Below are positions 16,029 to 25,666 of a stretch of 64,000 nt of DNA, in pieces. Positions within the stretch are counted from its first letter, which is position 1. Each line of letters starts with the position of its first letter. Source of the stretch: Roseateles noduli (lineage in GTDB: Bacteria > Pseudomonadota > Gammaproteobacteria > Burkholderiales > Burkholderiaceae_C); the NCBI GenBank assembly GCA_002205125.1, contig NIOE01000008.1:248001-312000 (forward strand), written 5' to 3'. The notes beneath the pieces were generated by a model. The model was given only the letters and a program-made list of their open reading frames with translations. It made no database searches and was not told where the DNA came from. The translations under genes were made by a program, and so were the position numbers.

Positions 16029-16683
16029 GTTTCCGTTCTAAGTATTTGATTTTTCTCATTTTACTCGGACGCACGCGTCCGAGGTCGGCGAGAACGTGGC
16101 AGTGAGCAGCGATTGTGAGTAGGCTGCTCATCACTTTTGGTGATGCAACGTCAGGTCATCGAGGTCGGGCCCGCTTCCCAAAGCGAGCGGGCAGGCACCG
16201 AGGCCGGACGGCAGAGCAACATCGTCAGAACCATGCCCACGAGGCCGGTCGCATTCCAGGATGTCGGCAGGCGGCGCGGGCAGTACAACAAGGTTTCACG
16301 ACGTCAGAAGACGGGCCGCAAGGCTCCGGCGCTGACGTCAGCACCCAGGCTCCGATTCCGGATGTTTTCTTCGGTCCATTCCACCCCCCGCCGCCTGCGA
16401 GCGCGTGTTGGCTTCGTCCACACGCCAGGCTCCGGCCGTGGTCGGGTCGCGCCTCAGTCGGCGCGCTTGAGGACCAAGACAGCCGACCCGGGGCCCGCGG
16501 CGCACGCGCCAACGCTGCATCGCTGAACGGTCGAACGAGCCGTTCAATTTGCAGTCCAGGGCGATCCTTTCATTGGTTCTTTCGTGTTTCTCGTGCATCG
16601 GTCGAATCGCCCGCCGGTGACCCACCGGCGGCGGTTCTGAAGCACGCGCGTCAGCGGCAAGGCCCTGGCGCGGAGGAGAACTG
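16029..16683 (+). promoter_or_regulatory. 655-base rluC-rne intergenic region, probable long rne leader
   Basis: No credible gene lies here. An AT-rich stretch (16039-16063) next to rluC is followed by a perfect hairpin CTCGGACGC-ac-GCGTCCGAG (16064-16083). Close to rne, a second hairpin with a 9-base stem and ACC loop (core GCCGGTG/CACCGGC) spans 16611-16631, and GGAGGAGAAC precedes the rne ATG. E. coli rne has a long structured leader through which RNase E limits its own synthesis, and the same arrangement is plausible here. Promoter positions could not be assigned with confidence. Confidence 0.6.
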
Positions 16684-19600
16684 ATGAAACGCATGCTGAT
16701 CAACGCGACGCAGCAGGAAGAGCGTCGCCTGGCCATCGTCGATGGACAGAAGCTGTTGGACTTCGAGACCGAGATCGAAGGCCGCGAACAGCGCAAGGGC
16801 AACATCTACAAGGCGGTCGTGACGCGCGTCGAGCCGTCGCTGGAGGCCTGCTTCGTCGATTACGGCGAGGACCGCCACGGCTTCCTGCCGTTCAAGGAGA
16901 TCTCGCGCCAGTACTTCCGCGAAGGCGCCGACGTGCGCTCCGCCAAGATCCAGGACGTGATCAAGGAAGGCCAGGAACTGCTGGTCCAGGTCGAGAAGGA
17001 AGAGCGCGGCAACAAGGGCGCCGCCCTGACGACCTTCGTGTCGCTGGCCGGCCGCTACCTGGTGCTGATGCCCAACAACCCGCGCGGCGGCGGCGTCTCG
17101 CGCCGCATCGAGGGCGAGGACCGCGAAGAGCTGAAGGACGCGCTGGACCAGCTCGAGTACCCGAAGGGCATGTCGCTGATCGCCCGCACCGCCGGCATCG
17201 GCCGTTCCGCCGCCGAGCTGCAGTGGGACCTGAACTACATGCTCAAGCTCTGGACCGCCATCGACGAAGCGTCGGGCGGCAAGGGCGCCTTCCTGATCTA
17301 TCAGGAGTCGTCGCTGGTGATCCGCGCGATCCGCGACTACTTCACCGCCGACATCGGCGAGATCCTGATCGACACGGACGACATCTTCGAACAGGCCCAC
17401 CAGTTCATGTCGCACGTGATGCCGGAGACGGCACACAAGGTCAAGCGCTACCGCGACGACGCGCCGCTGTTCAGCCGCTTCCAGATCGAGCACCAGATCG
17501 AGACGGCCTTCAGCCGCACGGTGAACCTGCCCTCGGGCGGCGCCATCGTGATCGACCACACCGAGGCGCTGGTCTCGGTGGACGTGAACTCGGCGCGCGC
17601 CACCCGCGGCGGCGACATCGAGGAAACCGCCACCCGCACCAACCTGGAAGCCGCCGACGAGATCGCGCGCCAGATGCGTCTGCGGGACCTGGGCGGCCTG
17701 ATCGTCGTGGACTTCATCGACATGGAGGAGTCCAAGAACCGCCGCGAGGTCGAACAGCGCCTGCGCGACGCGCTGCGCCAGGACCGCGCCCGCGTGCAGT
17801 TCAGCTCGATCAGCAAGTTCGGCCTGCTGGAACTGAGCCGCCAGCGCCTGCGCCCGGCGCTGAGCGAAGGCAGCCACATCACCTGCCCGCGCTGCAACGG
17901 CACCGGCCACATCCGCGACACGGAGTCCTCCGCGCTGCAGATCCTGCGCATGGTCCAGGAAGAGTCCATGAAGGACAACACCGCCGCCGTGCACGTGCAG
18001 GTGCCGGTGGAAGTGACCTCGTTCCTGCTCAACGAGAAGCGCACCGAGATCACCAAGATCGAGCTCAAGCAGCGCGTGACCGTGCTGCTGGTGCCCAACC
18101 GTCACCTCGACACGCCGAACTACAAGCTCGAACGCCTGCGCCACGACGATCCCCGCCTGGAGAACCTGCAGGCGAGCTACACGATGATCGAGGAGCAGCA
18201 GGAAGAGGAAAGCATCACCCGCCGCGGCGCCGAGAAGAAGAACAAGCAGGAGCCGCTGATCAAGGGCATCCTGCCGGAGCAGCCGGCCCCGATGCCGGTC
18301 GCGCCCGCGCCCAAGGCCGTCGAGCCGGTGGCTGCGGCCCCGGTGGCCGCTCCTGCGCCGGCCGCGCCCGTGGCCGCCGGCGGTGGCTTCTTCGGCTGGA
18401 TCAAGAGCCTGTTCGGTGGCGAACCGGCGCCCGCGCCGGCACCGGCCCCCGCGGCCAAGTCGGCCGAGCCCGCCAAGAAGGAACGTGGCGAGCGCGGTGA
18501 ACGCGGCGAGCGTGGCGAACGCGGTGGTGATCGCGGCCGTGGCGGCGATCGCAACCGCCGTGGCGAACGCGGTGAGCGTGGCGAGCGTGCTGAGCGCGCC
18601 GGCGGCGAACGCGGCGAGCGCGGTGAACAGAAGGCCCGCGACGGCAAGCCGCGCGGCGAAGGCAAGCCGCAGCAGGAAGGTCGCGGCGAGCGTCCGGAAC
18701 GCGGCGAGCGCGCCGAGCGTGGTGACCGCGCAGAGCGTGGTGACCGTGGCGGTGAACGTGGCGAGCGCGGCGGTGACCGTCCGCGTCGCAACGAGCGCGC
18801 CGACAAGCCGGAACAGGCCGTCGACGGCGCGCCGCGTCAGGAACGCACCGAGCGCGGTGACCGTCCGGAGCGTGGCGAACGTGGTGAGCGCGGTGAACGC
18901 GGTGATCGAGGCGAACGCGGCGAAGGCCGCCGCCGTCGCGAAGAACGCCCGGCTGATGGCTCGCAGGAGCCACTGAGCGCGCTGGCCGGCACCGAAGCCG
19001 CCAACGTCGAATCGCCGATCGCGTTCGCCGACACGCAGCCGCTGGAAGCGCCGCTGGGCGAAGCCGGTGACGAGCGTCAAGGCCGTCGTCGTCGTCGTCG
19101 CGGCAACCGCGACCGCGGTGAAGGCGTCGAGGGCGCGGAGCAGGTCGAAGGCACGCTGGTCGAAGGCCAGGCCCCGGCCGGCGAGACCTCGTTCACTGAA
19201 GGCGCCGGTTCTGCCGCCGCCGCGGTGGTCGAGGGTGAAGCCCCGGCCGGCGAAGAAGGCGCGGAAGGCAGCGCGGACGGCCAAGGCCGCCGTCGCGGCC
19301 GTGGTCGCGACCGCTATCGCCGTGACCGTCGCGAAGGCGAAGGCGCACCGGCCGACGGCGTGAGCGCCGAAGGCGATGTCGCCGCCACGCCGGCTGTCGC
19401 CGCGCTGGACGGCATCGTGCTGGACGCCGGCGCCTCCCCGCGTCAGCTGGAACTGGGCGACGAGCCCAAGCAGGCACCGGTGCAAGCGCCGGTCGCGGCT
19501 GCCGCTCCGGCTCCGGTCCAGGCCCCGGCGCCTGTTGCCGCTGCCCCGGCTCCGGTGCAGGCTCCGGCTCCCGTTGCTGCTCCGGCCGCACCGGTGGCTC

Positions 19601-19833
19601 GCTTCGAGCTGCCGATGACCGAGCTCAGCGCTGTCGCCGAAGGCGCCGGTCTGGTCTGGGTCAACAGCGACGCCGACAAGATTGCCGCCGCCAAGGCTGC
19701 GATCGCTGCCGAGCCGGCCGCTGCGCCGCTGGGTCGCGAACCCGCGCCGGTGGTGGTGGTCGACGATGGCCCGCTGGTGCTGGTCGAGACCCGCAAGGAC
19801 CTCAACCAGATCAAGCTTCCTTTCGAAGCCTGA
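16684..19833 (+). CDS. rne: ribonuclease E
   Basis: The 1049-residue endoribonuclease starts mRNA decay and processes rRNA and tRNA precursors. The N-terminal half contains the S1 domain (about 35-120), the 5'-sensor and RNase H-like region and the DNase I-like catalytic site with Asp300 ([11 protein letters not shown]) and Asp343 (IVVDFIDME), matching E. coli Asp303 and Asp346. The zinc-link CPRC lies at 401-404. From about residue 535 the sequence becomes disordered: Pro/Ala linkers, then a long Arg-Gly-Glu repeat region (about 600-760), the probable RNA- and partner-binding scaffold. A membrane-anchor-like segment [14 protein letters not shown] lies near residue 567. A strong GGAGGA site precedes the ATG. 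Confidence 0.97.
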   Translation: MKRMLINATQQEERRLAIVDGQKLLDFETEIEGREQRKGNIYKAVVTRVEPSLEACFVDYGEDRHGFLPFKEISRQYFREGADVRSAKIQDVIKEGQELLVQVEKEERGNKGAALTTFVSLAGRYLVLMPNNPRGGGVSRRIEGEDREELKDALDQLEYPKGMSLIARTAGIGRSAAELQWDLNYMLKLWTAIDEASGGKGAFLIYQESSLVIRAIRDYFTADIGEILIDTDDIFEQAHQFMSHVMPETAHKVKRYRDDAPLFSRFQIEHQIETAFSRTVNLPSGGAIVIDHTEALVSVDVNSARATRGGDIEETATRTNLEAADEIARQMRLRDLGGLIVVDFIDMEESKNRREVEQRLRDALRQDRARVQFSSISKFGLLELSRQRLRPALSEGSHITCPRCNGTGHIRDTESSALQILRMVQEESMKDNTAAVHVQVPVEVTSFLLNEKRTEITKIELKQRVTVLLVPNRHLDTPNYKLERLRHDDPRLENLQASYTMIEEQQEEESITRRGAEKKNKQEPLIKGILPEQPAPMPVAPAPKAVEPVAAAPVAAPAPAAPVAAGGGFFGWIKSLFGGEPAPAPAPAPAAKSAEPAKKERGERGERGERGERGGDRGRGGDRNRRGERGERGERAERAGGERGERGEQKARDGKPRGEGKPQQEGRGERPERGERAERGDRAERGDRGGERGERGGDRPRRNERADKPEQAVDGAPRQERTERGDRPERGERGERGERGDRGERGEGRRRREERPADGSQEPLSALAGTEAANVESPIAFADTQPLEAPLGEAGDERQGRRRRRRGNRDRGEGVEGAEQVEGTLVEGQAPAGETSFTEGAGSAAAAVVEGEAPAGEEGAEGSADGQGRRRGRGRDRYRRDRREGEGAPADGVSAEGDVAATPAVAALDGIVLDAGASPRQLELGDEPKQAPVQAPVAAAAPAPVQAPAPVAAAPAPVQAPAPVAAPAAPVARFELPMTELSAVAEGAGLVWVNSDADKIAAAKAAIAAEPAAAPLGREPAPVVVVDDGPLVLVETRKDLNQIKLPFEA

Positions 19834-19876
19834 TCGACTGAAGATCGCGGCGGACACCTACCGGTGTTCGTCGCCG

Positions 19877-19912
19877 AGCCGCCGCGGCCCTGAGCCCGGC
19901 GGCTTTCCTTTT
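19877..19912 (+). terminator. intrinsic terminator after rne
   Basis: AGCCGCCG (19877-19884) pairs with CGGCGGCT (19897-19904) and is followed by TTCCTTTT. It lies 44 bases after the rne stop codon and would end the rne transcript. Confidence 0.8.
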
Positions 19913-19953
19913 GGGGCGTCACGAGCGCCCCGCGACATGACGGAGACAGACTC

Positions 19954-21540
19954 TTGAACACGTCCACCATCGCTGCCCAGCCGGGCGATGCAGCCGGCGC
20001 CAAGGCCGCGCCGAAGATGCCGCCGCAGATCCCGTACATCATCGCCAACGAGGGCTGCGAGCGCTTCAGCTTCTACGGGATGCGCAACATCCTGACGGTG
20101 TTCCTGATGACCAGCCTGCTGCTGGCGATCCCGGAGCCGCTGCGCAAGGGCGAGGCCAAGGAGGTGTTCCACACCTTCGTGATCGGCGTCTATTTCTTCC
20201 CGCTGCTGGGCGGCTGGCTGTCGGACCGCTTCTTCGGCAAGTACAACACCATCTTCTGGCTGAGCCTGGTGTACTGCGCCGGCCATGCCTGCCTCGCCAT
20301 CTTCGAGAACAACCTGCGGGGCTTCTACTTCGGCCTGTTCCTGATCGCGCTGGGTTCGGGCGGCATCAAGCCGCTGGTGAGTTCCTTCATCGGCGACCAG
20401 TTCGACAAGAGCAACCGCACGCTGGCGCAGAAGGTCTTCGACGCCTTCTACTGGATCATCAACTTCGGCTCGTTCTTCGCGTCGCTGCTGATGCCGATCT
20501 TCCTGGACAAGTTCGGCGCGAGCGTCGCGTTCGGCATTCCCGGCGCGCTGATGTTCCTCGCGACGGTGATCTTCTGGAGCGGCCGCCGCAAGTACACGCA
20601 CGTGCCGGCCGGCGAATCGCACCGCGATCCGCACGGCTTCCTGAAGGTCGTGCGCACGGCGCTGCTGTCGCAGGCGCCCGGCCAGGGCCGCGGCGGGCTG
20701 TTCGTCGCCGGCCTGGGCGTGGTGCTCGCCATCGGCGCGCTGCTGCTGACGCCCAACCTCGGCTTCGTGATCGCGTTCTGCTCGGCGCTGGTGCTCGTGA
20801 TGGGCTTCGGTGGCGTAGGCGCCTGGATGCAGCTGGAGCGCGCCCGCGCGGTGCACCCGGACGAAGCCGTCGAAGGTGTGCGCACGGTGCTGCGCCTGCT
20901 GGTGCTCTTCGCGCTGGTCACGCCGTTCTGGTCCCTGTTCGACCAGAAGGCCTCGACCTGGGTGCTGCAGGCCGACCAGATGGCCAAGCCCGAGTGGTTC
21001 AAGTCCTCGATGATGCAGGCGCTGAATCCGGCGCTGGTCATGATCCTGATCCCGTTCAACAACCTGGTGCTGTACCCGCTGCTGGCCAGGATGGGCCTGA
21101 AGGTCACCGCGCTGCGCCGCATGGGCGCGGGCATCGCGTTCGCGGGCATCGCCTGGATCGTGGTCGGCGGCCTGCAGCTGTGGATCGACGGCGGTCACGC
21201 GGTCGACATCACCTGGCAGGTCCTGCCCTATGCGCTGCTGACGCTGGGCGAGGTGCTGGTGTCGGCGACCGGGCTGGAGTTCGCCTACAGTCAGGCGCCG
21301 CTGGCGATGAAGGGCGTGATCACGAGCTTCTGGAACCTGTCGGTGACGATCGGCAACCTGTGGGTGCTGCTGGCCAATTCCAGCGTCAAGGGCGCGACGG
21401 TGACGGCCTACATCCAGTCGACGGGGACCAGCGTCACGGCCTTCCAGATGTTCTTCTTCGCCGGCTTCGCGCTGCTGGCGGCGCTGCTCTTCGCGCTGTA
21501 TGCGCGCGGGTACCGGATGCAGGACAACTACCGGGGCTGA
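19954..21540 (+). CDS. POT-family proton-coupled oligopeptide transporter
   Basis: The 528-residue protein is a member of the POT/PTR branch of the major facilitator superfamily. The ExxERF proton-coupling motif is present in NEGCERFSFYG near the start of helix 1, and about 12-14 membrane helices follow, with WIINFGSFFASLLMP in the middle. It should import di- and tripeptides using the proton gradient. The start is a TTG at 19954 preceded by GGAGA at good spacing; no ATG gives a better fit. It follows the rne terminator, so it has its own transcription unit, possibly shared with the Met-rich exported protein 47 bases downstream. Confidence 0.9.
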   Translation: MNTSTIAAQPGDAAGAKAAPKMPPQIPYIIANEGCERFSFYGMRNILTVFLMTSLLLAIPEPLRKGEAKEVFHTFVIGVYFFPLLGGWLSDRFFGKYNTIFWLSLVYCAGHACLAIFENNLRGFYFGLFLIALGSGGIKPLVSSFIGDQFDKSNRTLAQKVFDAFYWIINFGSFFASLLMPIFLDKFGASVAFGIPGALMFLATVIFWSGRRKYTHVPAGESHRDPHGFLKVVRTALLSQAPGQGRGGLFVAGLGVVLAIGALLLTPNLGFVIAFCSALVLVMGFGGVGAWMQLERARAVHPDEAVEGVRTVLRLLVLFALVTPFWSLFDQKASTWVLQADQMAKPEWFKSSMMQALNPALVMILIPFNNLVLYPLLARMGLKVTALRRMGAGIAFAGIAWIVVGGLQLWIDGGHAVDITWQVLPYALLTLGEVLVSATGLEFAYSQAPLAMKGVITSFWNLSVTIGNLWVLLANSSVKGATVTAYIQSTGTSVTAFQMFFFAGFALLAALLFALYARGYRMQDNYRG

Positions 21541-21587
21541 GGCCCCTTTCAGTCACGCCTTTCAGGCAAGGTCAGGGAGACACAGAC

Positions 21588-22547
21588 ATGGCTCGAATCC
21601 TTTCACTGGTCGCGGCGCTGGCCGTGCAGGCTGCGCTGGCGATACCGGCGATGGCGCAGGACAGCGTCAAGCTCAACATGGTGCCGCTGCCGTCGTCGCG
21701 ACAGCAGATCGACATGGCGATGGACATGAAGATGAACATGGCCATGCAGTTGCCGGAGAACGCGACCGAGCAGCAGCGCGCGCAGATGGCGCAGATGCAG
21801 GCCTCGATGCCGATCACGATGCGGGCCGAGATGCGTCAGGCCCTGTCGACGACGGCCAAGGCGGCCGACGGCGCCTACACGCTGGAGGCCGAGATCGCGA
21901 CGCTCAAGAGCGAGATGCGCGACGGCACGGGCAAGTCGCAGCCGCTGCCGCAGCAGGGGCCGGTGCGCTTCAGCGCGCGGCTGAAGAACGACCAGTTCGA
22001 GAAGATCGACGTGCAGCTGCCGACGGCGGCGCAGGCGCAGGCGCTGAGCAAGGAGATGCAGGAGCAGATCTTCAACCAGAGCTTCGACTGGATGCGCAAG
22101 TTCAACGGCAAGTCGCTGAAGGTCGGCGAGACGCTGGAGATGCCGATCGAGATGAACATGCCGATGGCGGGGGCGAAGGCGGGCAAGCTGCTGGGCAAGT
22201 ACACGCTGACGTCGGTGGACAAGGGCGTGGCGTCGTTCGACGTGGACGTGCGGATGGACATGAGCTTCGCCGCGCCGGCGAAGGCGGCGTCGGGCGCGTC
22301 GTCGCCGGCGGCGGGTCCGGTGGAAGGCGTGATGAGCGGTTCGGGCAAGGGCAAGATGGACCTGCGGATCGCGGACCGCCTGATGCTGCGCAGCACGATG
22401 GCGATGACCATGGGCATGGACATGGCCGGCCCGCAGGGCAACAAGATGCGCATGGACATGGAGATGTCCATGACCGGCGCCGGCAAGGCGCTGCCGCCGG
22501 CGGCGAAGAAGCCGGCCGCGCCGGCGAAGCCCGCGACGAAGGGCTGA
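21588..22547 (+). CDS. exported methionine-rich protein of unknown function
   Basis: I do not recognise a family with confidence. The 319-residue protein has a clear signal peptide ending near AMA-QD (residue 23). About 36 of its 319 residues are Met, often alternating in short stretches such as DMAMDMKMNMAM and MRMDMEMSM, a pattern of beta strands with Met on one face. The C-terminus is a low-complexity Ala/Pro/Lys tail. Met-rich exported proteins sometimes bind copper, but no Cys/His metal site or copper genes are seen. AGGGAGA lies seven bases before the ATG. A perfect terminator follows the gene. Confidence 0.75.
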   Translation: MARILSLVAALAVQAALAIPAMAQDSVKLNMVPLPSSRQQIDMAMDMKMNMAMQLPENATEQQRAQMAQMQASMPITMRAEMRQALSTTAKAADGAYTLEAEIATLKSEMRDGTGKSQPLPQQGPVRFSARLKNDQFEKIDVQLPTAAQAQALSKEMQEQIFNQSFDWMRKFNGKSLKVGETLEMPIEMNMPMAGAKAGKLLGKYTLTSVDKGVASFDVDVRMDMSFAAPAKAASGASSPAAGPVEGVMSGSGKGKMDLRIADRLMLRSTMAMTMGMDMAGPQGNKMRMDMEMSMTGAGKALPPAAKKPAAPAKPATKG

Positions 22548-22576
22548 TCACCCGCTGCGCCGTTCAACGGCACCAT

Positions 22577-22615
22577 GAAGAAGACCGCCCTCGGGCGGTC
22601 TTCTTCTTTCTTCTT
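22577..22615. terminator. strong intrinsic terminator, likely bidirectional
   Basis: GAAGAAGACCGCCC (22577-22590) and GGGCGGTCTTCTTC (22593-22606) form a perfect 14-base stem around a TC loop, followed by a T-rich tail. It separates the plus-strand Met-rich gene from the convergent minus-strand small genes and can serve both. Confidence 0.92.
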
Positions 22616-22622
22616 CGGCAGC

Positions 22623-22808
22623 TCATTGGAGCAACCTGAACAGGCTGGGCATTGCGCCCATGACGCCGAAGCCACCGCAGATCGTGACGATGGTCCAGCG
22701 CAGATGCACGCTCAACTTGTCCTCCATCACGGCAAGGATCTCGATCTTGGCGTTGTTCAGGTCAACCTTGGTGGCCACCCTGTCCCACACGTTCTCATCG
22801 AATTCCAT
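22623..22808 (-). CDS. small membrane-anchored protein, partner of the upstream coiled-coil protein
   Basis: The 61-residue product begins MEFDENVWDRVATKVDLNNAK, predicted as a short helix/coiled coil, and ends with one membrane segment (about residues 38-58). The start at 22808 has GAGG five bases before it; a longer frame has none. The upstream sequence GAAAGCGAGGT is nearly identical to that of the gene at 23159, so the two look like a duplicated pair with shared translation signals. It resembles the stalk and anchor of CCDC90/DUF1640-like proteins without the head domain. Function unknown. Confidence 0.7.
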   Translation of the reverse strand: MEFDENVWDRVATKVDLNNAKIEILAVMEDKLSVHLRWTIVTICGGFGVMGAMPSLFRLLQ

Positions 22809-22853
22809 TCGTACCTCGCTTTCACAAAGAAGTCTGGACACGACACTCCCACA

Positions 22854-23159
22854 TCAACCGACAAACTTCAGTATCGTCACAAGCACGCCAAGCAGGCCCA
22901 CGCTGCTACACGTCACGACCAGGGTGGACTTGTGAATGTCCGACAGGCGCTGAAAGAAGTCGGCCCGCAAGTCGTGCATCTCCACCTTGAGGCCGGAAAT
23001 GCCCGACTCCAGCGCCCTGATATCGGCGGTCGTGGCGCCCCCCTTCTGCGCCTCTCGCACTTCATCTGCCACGCCGCTGCGGATTGCGGTCGCCGCATGG
23101 CGCGCATCAGCGTCCGGGACACCCGCACTCTTCAACGCAAGAAACACTTCGATTTCCAT
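22854..23159 (-). CDS. DUF1640/CCDC90-like coiled-coil membrane protein
   Basis: The 101-residue protein has a small helical head (about 1-30, with the FLALKSAGVPDADARHAATA pattern), a coiled-coil stalk (about 35-75) and one C-terminal transmembrane helix. This head-stalk-anchor layout is that of bacterial relatives of the mitochondrial proteins CCDC90 and MCUR1. Such bacterial proteins probably form trimers anchored in the inner membrane, and their role is not established. It is 45 bases upstream of the smaller anchor protein and likely co-transcribed. GAGG precedes the ATG. Confidence 0.75.
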   Translation of the reverse strand: MEIEVFLALKSAGVPDADARHAATAIRSGVADEVREAQKGGATTADIRALESGISGLKVEMHDLRADFFQRLSDIHKSTLVVTCSSVGLLGVLVTILKFVG

Positions 23160-23312
23160 TCATCACCTCGCTTTCAAGGACGTCTTCCGAAGACACAAAT
23201 CTACGCCGCGAGGCAAATCCTGGCACTAACTGGTTCTAGTGTTCTTTGTGGCGATTCGGGACGAATAAGTGGTGGCGATCCTCAACCGTTGGAGGAACGG
23301 TTGGAAGGCTGA

Positions 23313-24284
23313 TCAGCCCTTCGCGCGTCGACGGACTTCGCGCATGCCGCGCATGGTCGGAATGACCTCGCGCATGACTTGCTGGAAGGCGCGCAGACGC
23401 GCGGGCTGGAGGCGCCTCGACGGATAGACGAGCGAGATCGGCAGCGGCGTCGCGCACCACTCGGGCAGGACGCGCACGAGGCGCCCTTCGGCCATGTCGT
23501 CGAAGACCGCCCATTGCGACACCAGCGCGAAGCCCAAGCCACGACGCGCCGATTCGATCAGGGCAAAGAGGCTGTCCGTGCCCAGGCGCGGACGGAAAGC
23601 GACGTGCATGCGCTCCTCGCCGTCCGCGGCGCGCAGGTCGACGCCGTCGCGATAGAACGCGAGCAGCGCCAGCCACGGCTGCGCGCCGAGCAGCTCGGCG
23701 ATCTCCTCCGGCGGGCGCTTGCCCAGGCCCTTGGGCAGCTTCTTCGCGAGCTGCGGCGTCGCAACCAGCACGCGGGGGATCTCGGCGAGCTGCGTCGCGA
23801 TCAGGTTGGGCTGGCTGATCTCGCCGACCAGCAGCGAGCAGTCGACGTTCTCCCGGCTGAAGTCCGGCAACTGGTCCTGCAGCATCCACTCGACCGAGAC
23901 GCGCGGATGCTTGGTGAGGAAGGCCGCCAGCGGCTCGATCAGCTGGCTCTGCCCGAAGGCATGCGGAACGCGCAGTCGCAGCGTGCCGGACAGCTCCTCG
24001 CCGCCTTCGAGCTCTTCCGCCAGCGACTGCCAGCCGTCGATCAGGTCCTGCGCCTGCGCGGCGCAGCGCTCGCCCTCCTCCGTCAGTCGGAGCCCGCGCG
24101 TGGAGCGCTCCACCAGCCGCGCGCCGAGCAGCGACTCCAGCATCTGCACGCGCCGGCTGACGGTCGGTTGCGTGGTCGCGAGCTGCAGCGCGGCGGCGGA
24201 GAAGCTGCCGGCCTCCGCCACGCGGAGGAAGGTCTGCAGCAGCGCGAGGCGGTCCTGGCCGCTGTCCCGGTTGGCGTCGTTCAT
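23313..24284 (-). CDS. LysR-family transcriptional regulator
   Basis: The 323-residue protein has an N-terminal LysR helix-turn-helix (about 13-72, FLRVAEAGSFSAAALQLATT then QPTVSRRVQMLE) and a C-terminal periplasmic-binding-like effector domain (about 100-305). It is divergent from an MFS transporter gene, the classic LysR arrangement, and likely controls it. A palindrome with the T-N11-A pattern sits at 24295-24309, only ten bases before its start, consistent with autorepression. The inducer cannot be inferred. Confidence 0.92.
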   Translation of the reverse strand: MNDANRDSGQDRLALLQTFLRVAEAGSFSAAALQLATTQPTVSRRVQMLESLLGARLVERSTRGLRLTEEGERCAAQAQDLIDGWQSLAEELEGGEELSGTLRLRVPHAFGQSQLIEPLAAFLTKHPRVSVEWMLQDQLPDFSRENVDCSLLVGEISQPNLIATQLAEIPRVLVATPQLAKKLPKGLGKRPPEEIAELLGAQPWLALLAFYRDGVDLRAADGEERMHVAFRPRLGTDSLFALIESARRGLGFALVSQWAVFDDMAEGRLVRVLPEWCATPLPISLVYPSRRLQPARLRAFQQVMREVIPTMRGMREVRRRAKG

Positions 24285-24294
24285 GGCCCGCTTT

Positions 24295-24309
24295 ATACGC
24301 CGGACGTAT
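24295..24309. promoter_or_regulatory. LysR-type T-N11-A palindrome
   Basis: ATACG-ccgga-CGTAT is a perfect inverted repeat with the T-N11-A spacing of LysR operators. It lies in the 152-base divergent region between the regulator and the MFS gene, directly upstream of the regulator start. Confidence 0.65.
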
Positions 24310-24436
24310 GGGCGCTGTGCGAGCCGGACCGGTTCCCCCCATGGCCTCGAATCCGAAGAATGCGGGTCATTCGGTCCTCACCCGACCCTCCGCCCTTCTT
24401 CTTCACGCCATCTTGAATCATCCTCCGGGAGTCGCC

Positions 24437-25651
24437 ATGTCCAGCCTTCCCATGCCATCGAATGCCGCCGCCTCGCCGCGCGATGCCGCCACGCCGTCTG
24501 CACCCCTGATCGTGCTGCTGGCGGCGTCGGCCGGCCTCGGCGCCGCGTCGCTGTATTACAGCCAGCCGATCCTGGCGCCGCTCGCCGAGGACTTGCACGC
24601 CTCGACCGCCGGCATCGGCGCGGTGCCGATGCTGACGCAGCTCGGCTACGCCGCCGGCATCCTGCTGCTGACGCCGCTGGGCGATCGCTTCGATCGCCGC
24701 AAGGTCATCCTCACCAAGTTCGTGCTGCTGATCGCCACGCTGCTGCTCTGTGCGTTCGCGCCCGGCTTCGCTCCCTTCCTGCTGGCCAGCGCGGTGCTTG
24801 GCCTGACGGCCACGCTGGCGCAGGACGTCGTGCCGATGGCCGCGACCCTGAGCCCCGCCGAGCATCGCGGCCGCATCGTCGGCCAGGTGATGACGGGACT
24901 GCTGCTCGGCATCCTGCTGTCACGCGTGATGAGCGGCGTGATCGCGCAAGCGTTCGGCTGGCGCTGGGTCTATAGGCTGGCAGCGATGGCGCTGACGGTC
25001 GCGGGGCTGGCCAGCTGGCGTTGGCTGCCGTCGTCACCGCCGGCGATGCGCACGACGTATGGCGCGTTGCTGCGCTCGCTCGGCGGCCTCTGGCGGACGC
25101 TGCCGACGCTGCGTCGCGCCGCGATCGCCCAGGCGCTGCTGGCCGTGGCGTTCAGCGCGTTCTGGTCGACGCTGGCGGTGATGCTGCATCAGCGCTTCGG
25201 ACTGGGCAGCGCAGTCTCCGGCGCCTTCGGTCTGGCCGGCGCGGCTGGCGCATTGGCCGCGCCGCTGGCGGGACGTTTCGCCGACAAGCGCGGCCCCGGC
25301 GTGGTGACGAAGCTCGGCTCACTGCTGGTGGCGCTCTCCTTCGCGGTGATGTCGGTAACGGCGTGGCTGGACCGCGGTGCGGCGATCGTCGTGCTGGTGG
25401 TGCTCGCCATCGTCTTCGACTTCGGCGTGCAGGCCGCGCTGGTCGCGCACCAGACGATCGTCTACAGCCTCGATCCCGCCGCGCGCAGCCGCCTCAACGC
25501 GCTGCTGTTCACGGGAATGTTCATCGGCATGGCGACCGGCGCGGCGCTGGGCAGCGTGCTGCTGACCCATTGGGGCTGGATCGGCGTCACGGCGCTGGCG
25601 ACGGTGGCGAGCGCGGGGGCGTTGCTGGTGCGGCTCACCGCGGACGAGTGA
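24437..25651 (+). CDS. MFS transporter, probable drug or metabolite exporter
   Basis: The 404-residue protein has 12 predicted helices and the MFS loop motif GDRFDRRKVI between helices 2 and 3. The opening after the tail (LAASAGLGAASLYYSQPIL) is typical of a widespread proteobacterial family of putative efflux transporters next to LysR genes. The start ATG at 24437 has GGGAG five bases upstream and leaves a short cytoplasmic tail. It is divergent from the LysR regulator, which probably controls it. Substrate unknown. Confidence 0.88.
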   Translation: MSSLPMPSNAAASPRDAATPSAPLIVLLAASAGLGAASLYYSQPILAPLAEDLHASTAGIGAVPMLTQLGYAAGILLLTPLGDRFDRRKVILTKFVLLIATLLLCAFAPGFAPFLLASAVLGLTATLAQDVVPMAATLSPAEHRGRIVGQVMTGLLLGILLSRVMSGVIAQAFGWRWVYRLAAMALTVAGLASWRWLPSSPPAMRTTYGALLRSLGGLWRTLPTLRRAAIAQALLAVAFSAFWSTLAVMLHQRFGLGSAVSGAFGLAGAAGALAAPLAGRFADKRGPGVVTKLGSLLVALSFAVMSVTAWLDRGAAIVVLVVLAIVFDFGVQAALVAHQTIVYSLDPAARSRLNALLFTGMFIGMATGAALGSVLLTHWGWIGVTALATVASAGALLVRLTADE

Positions 25652-25666
25652 GACCCGGCGCGACGA

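Noticed and set aside
18480-18960. Repeated motifs of about 9-12 bases in the rne 3' half that could suggest a CRISPR-like array.
   Set aside because: Units are irregular, contiguous and in frame, coding for Arg-Gly-Glu repeats; there are no unique spacers.
16651-19857. A 1068-residue open frame antisense to rne.
   Set aside because: It is a by-product of high GC and of the repetitive Arg-Gly-Glu codons of rne; rne itself is unmistakable, and the antisense protein is low-complexity His/Gly/Ala/Phe with no family features.
23283-23303. CAACCGTT/AACGGTTG hairpin after the LysR gene as a terminator.
   Set aside because: No T-run follows on either strand.
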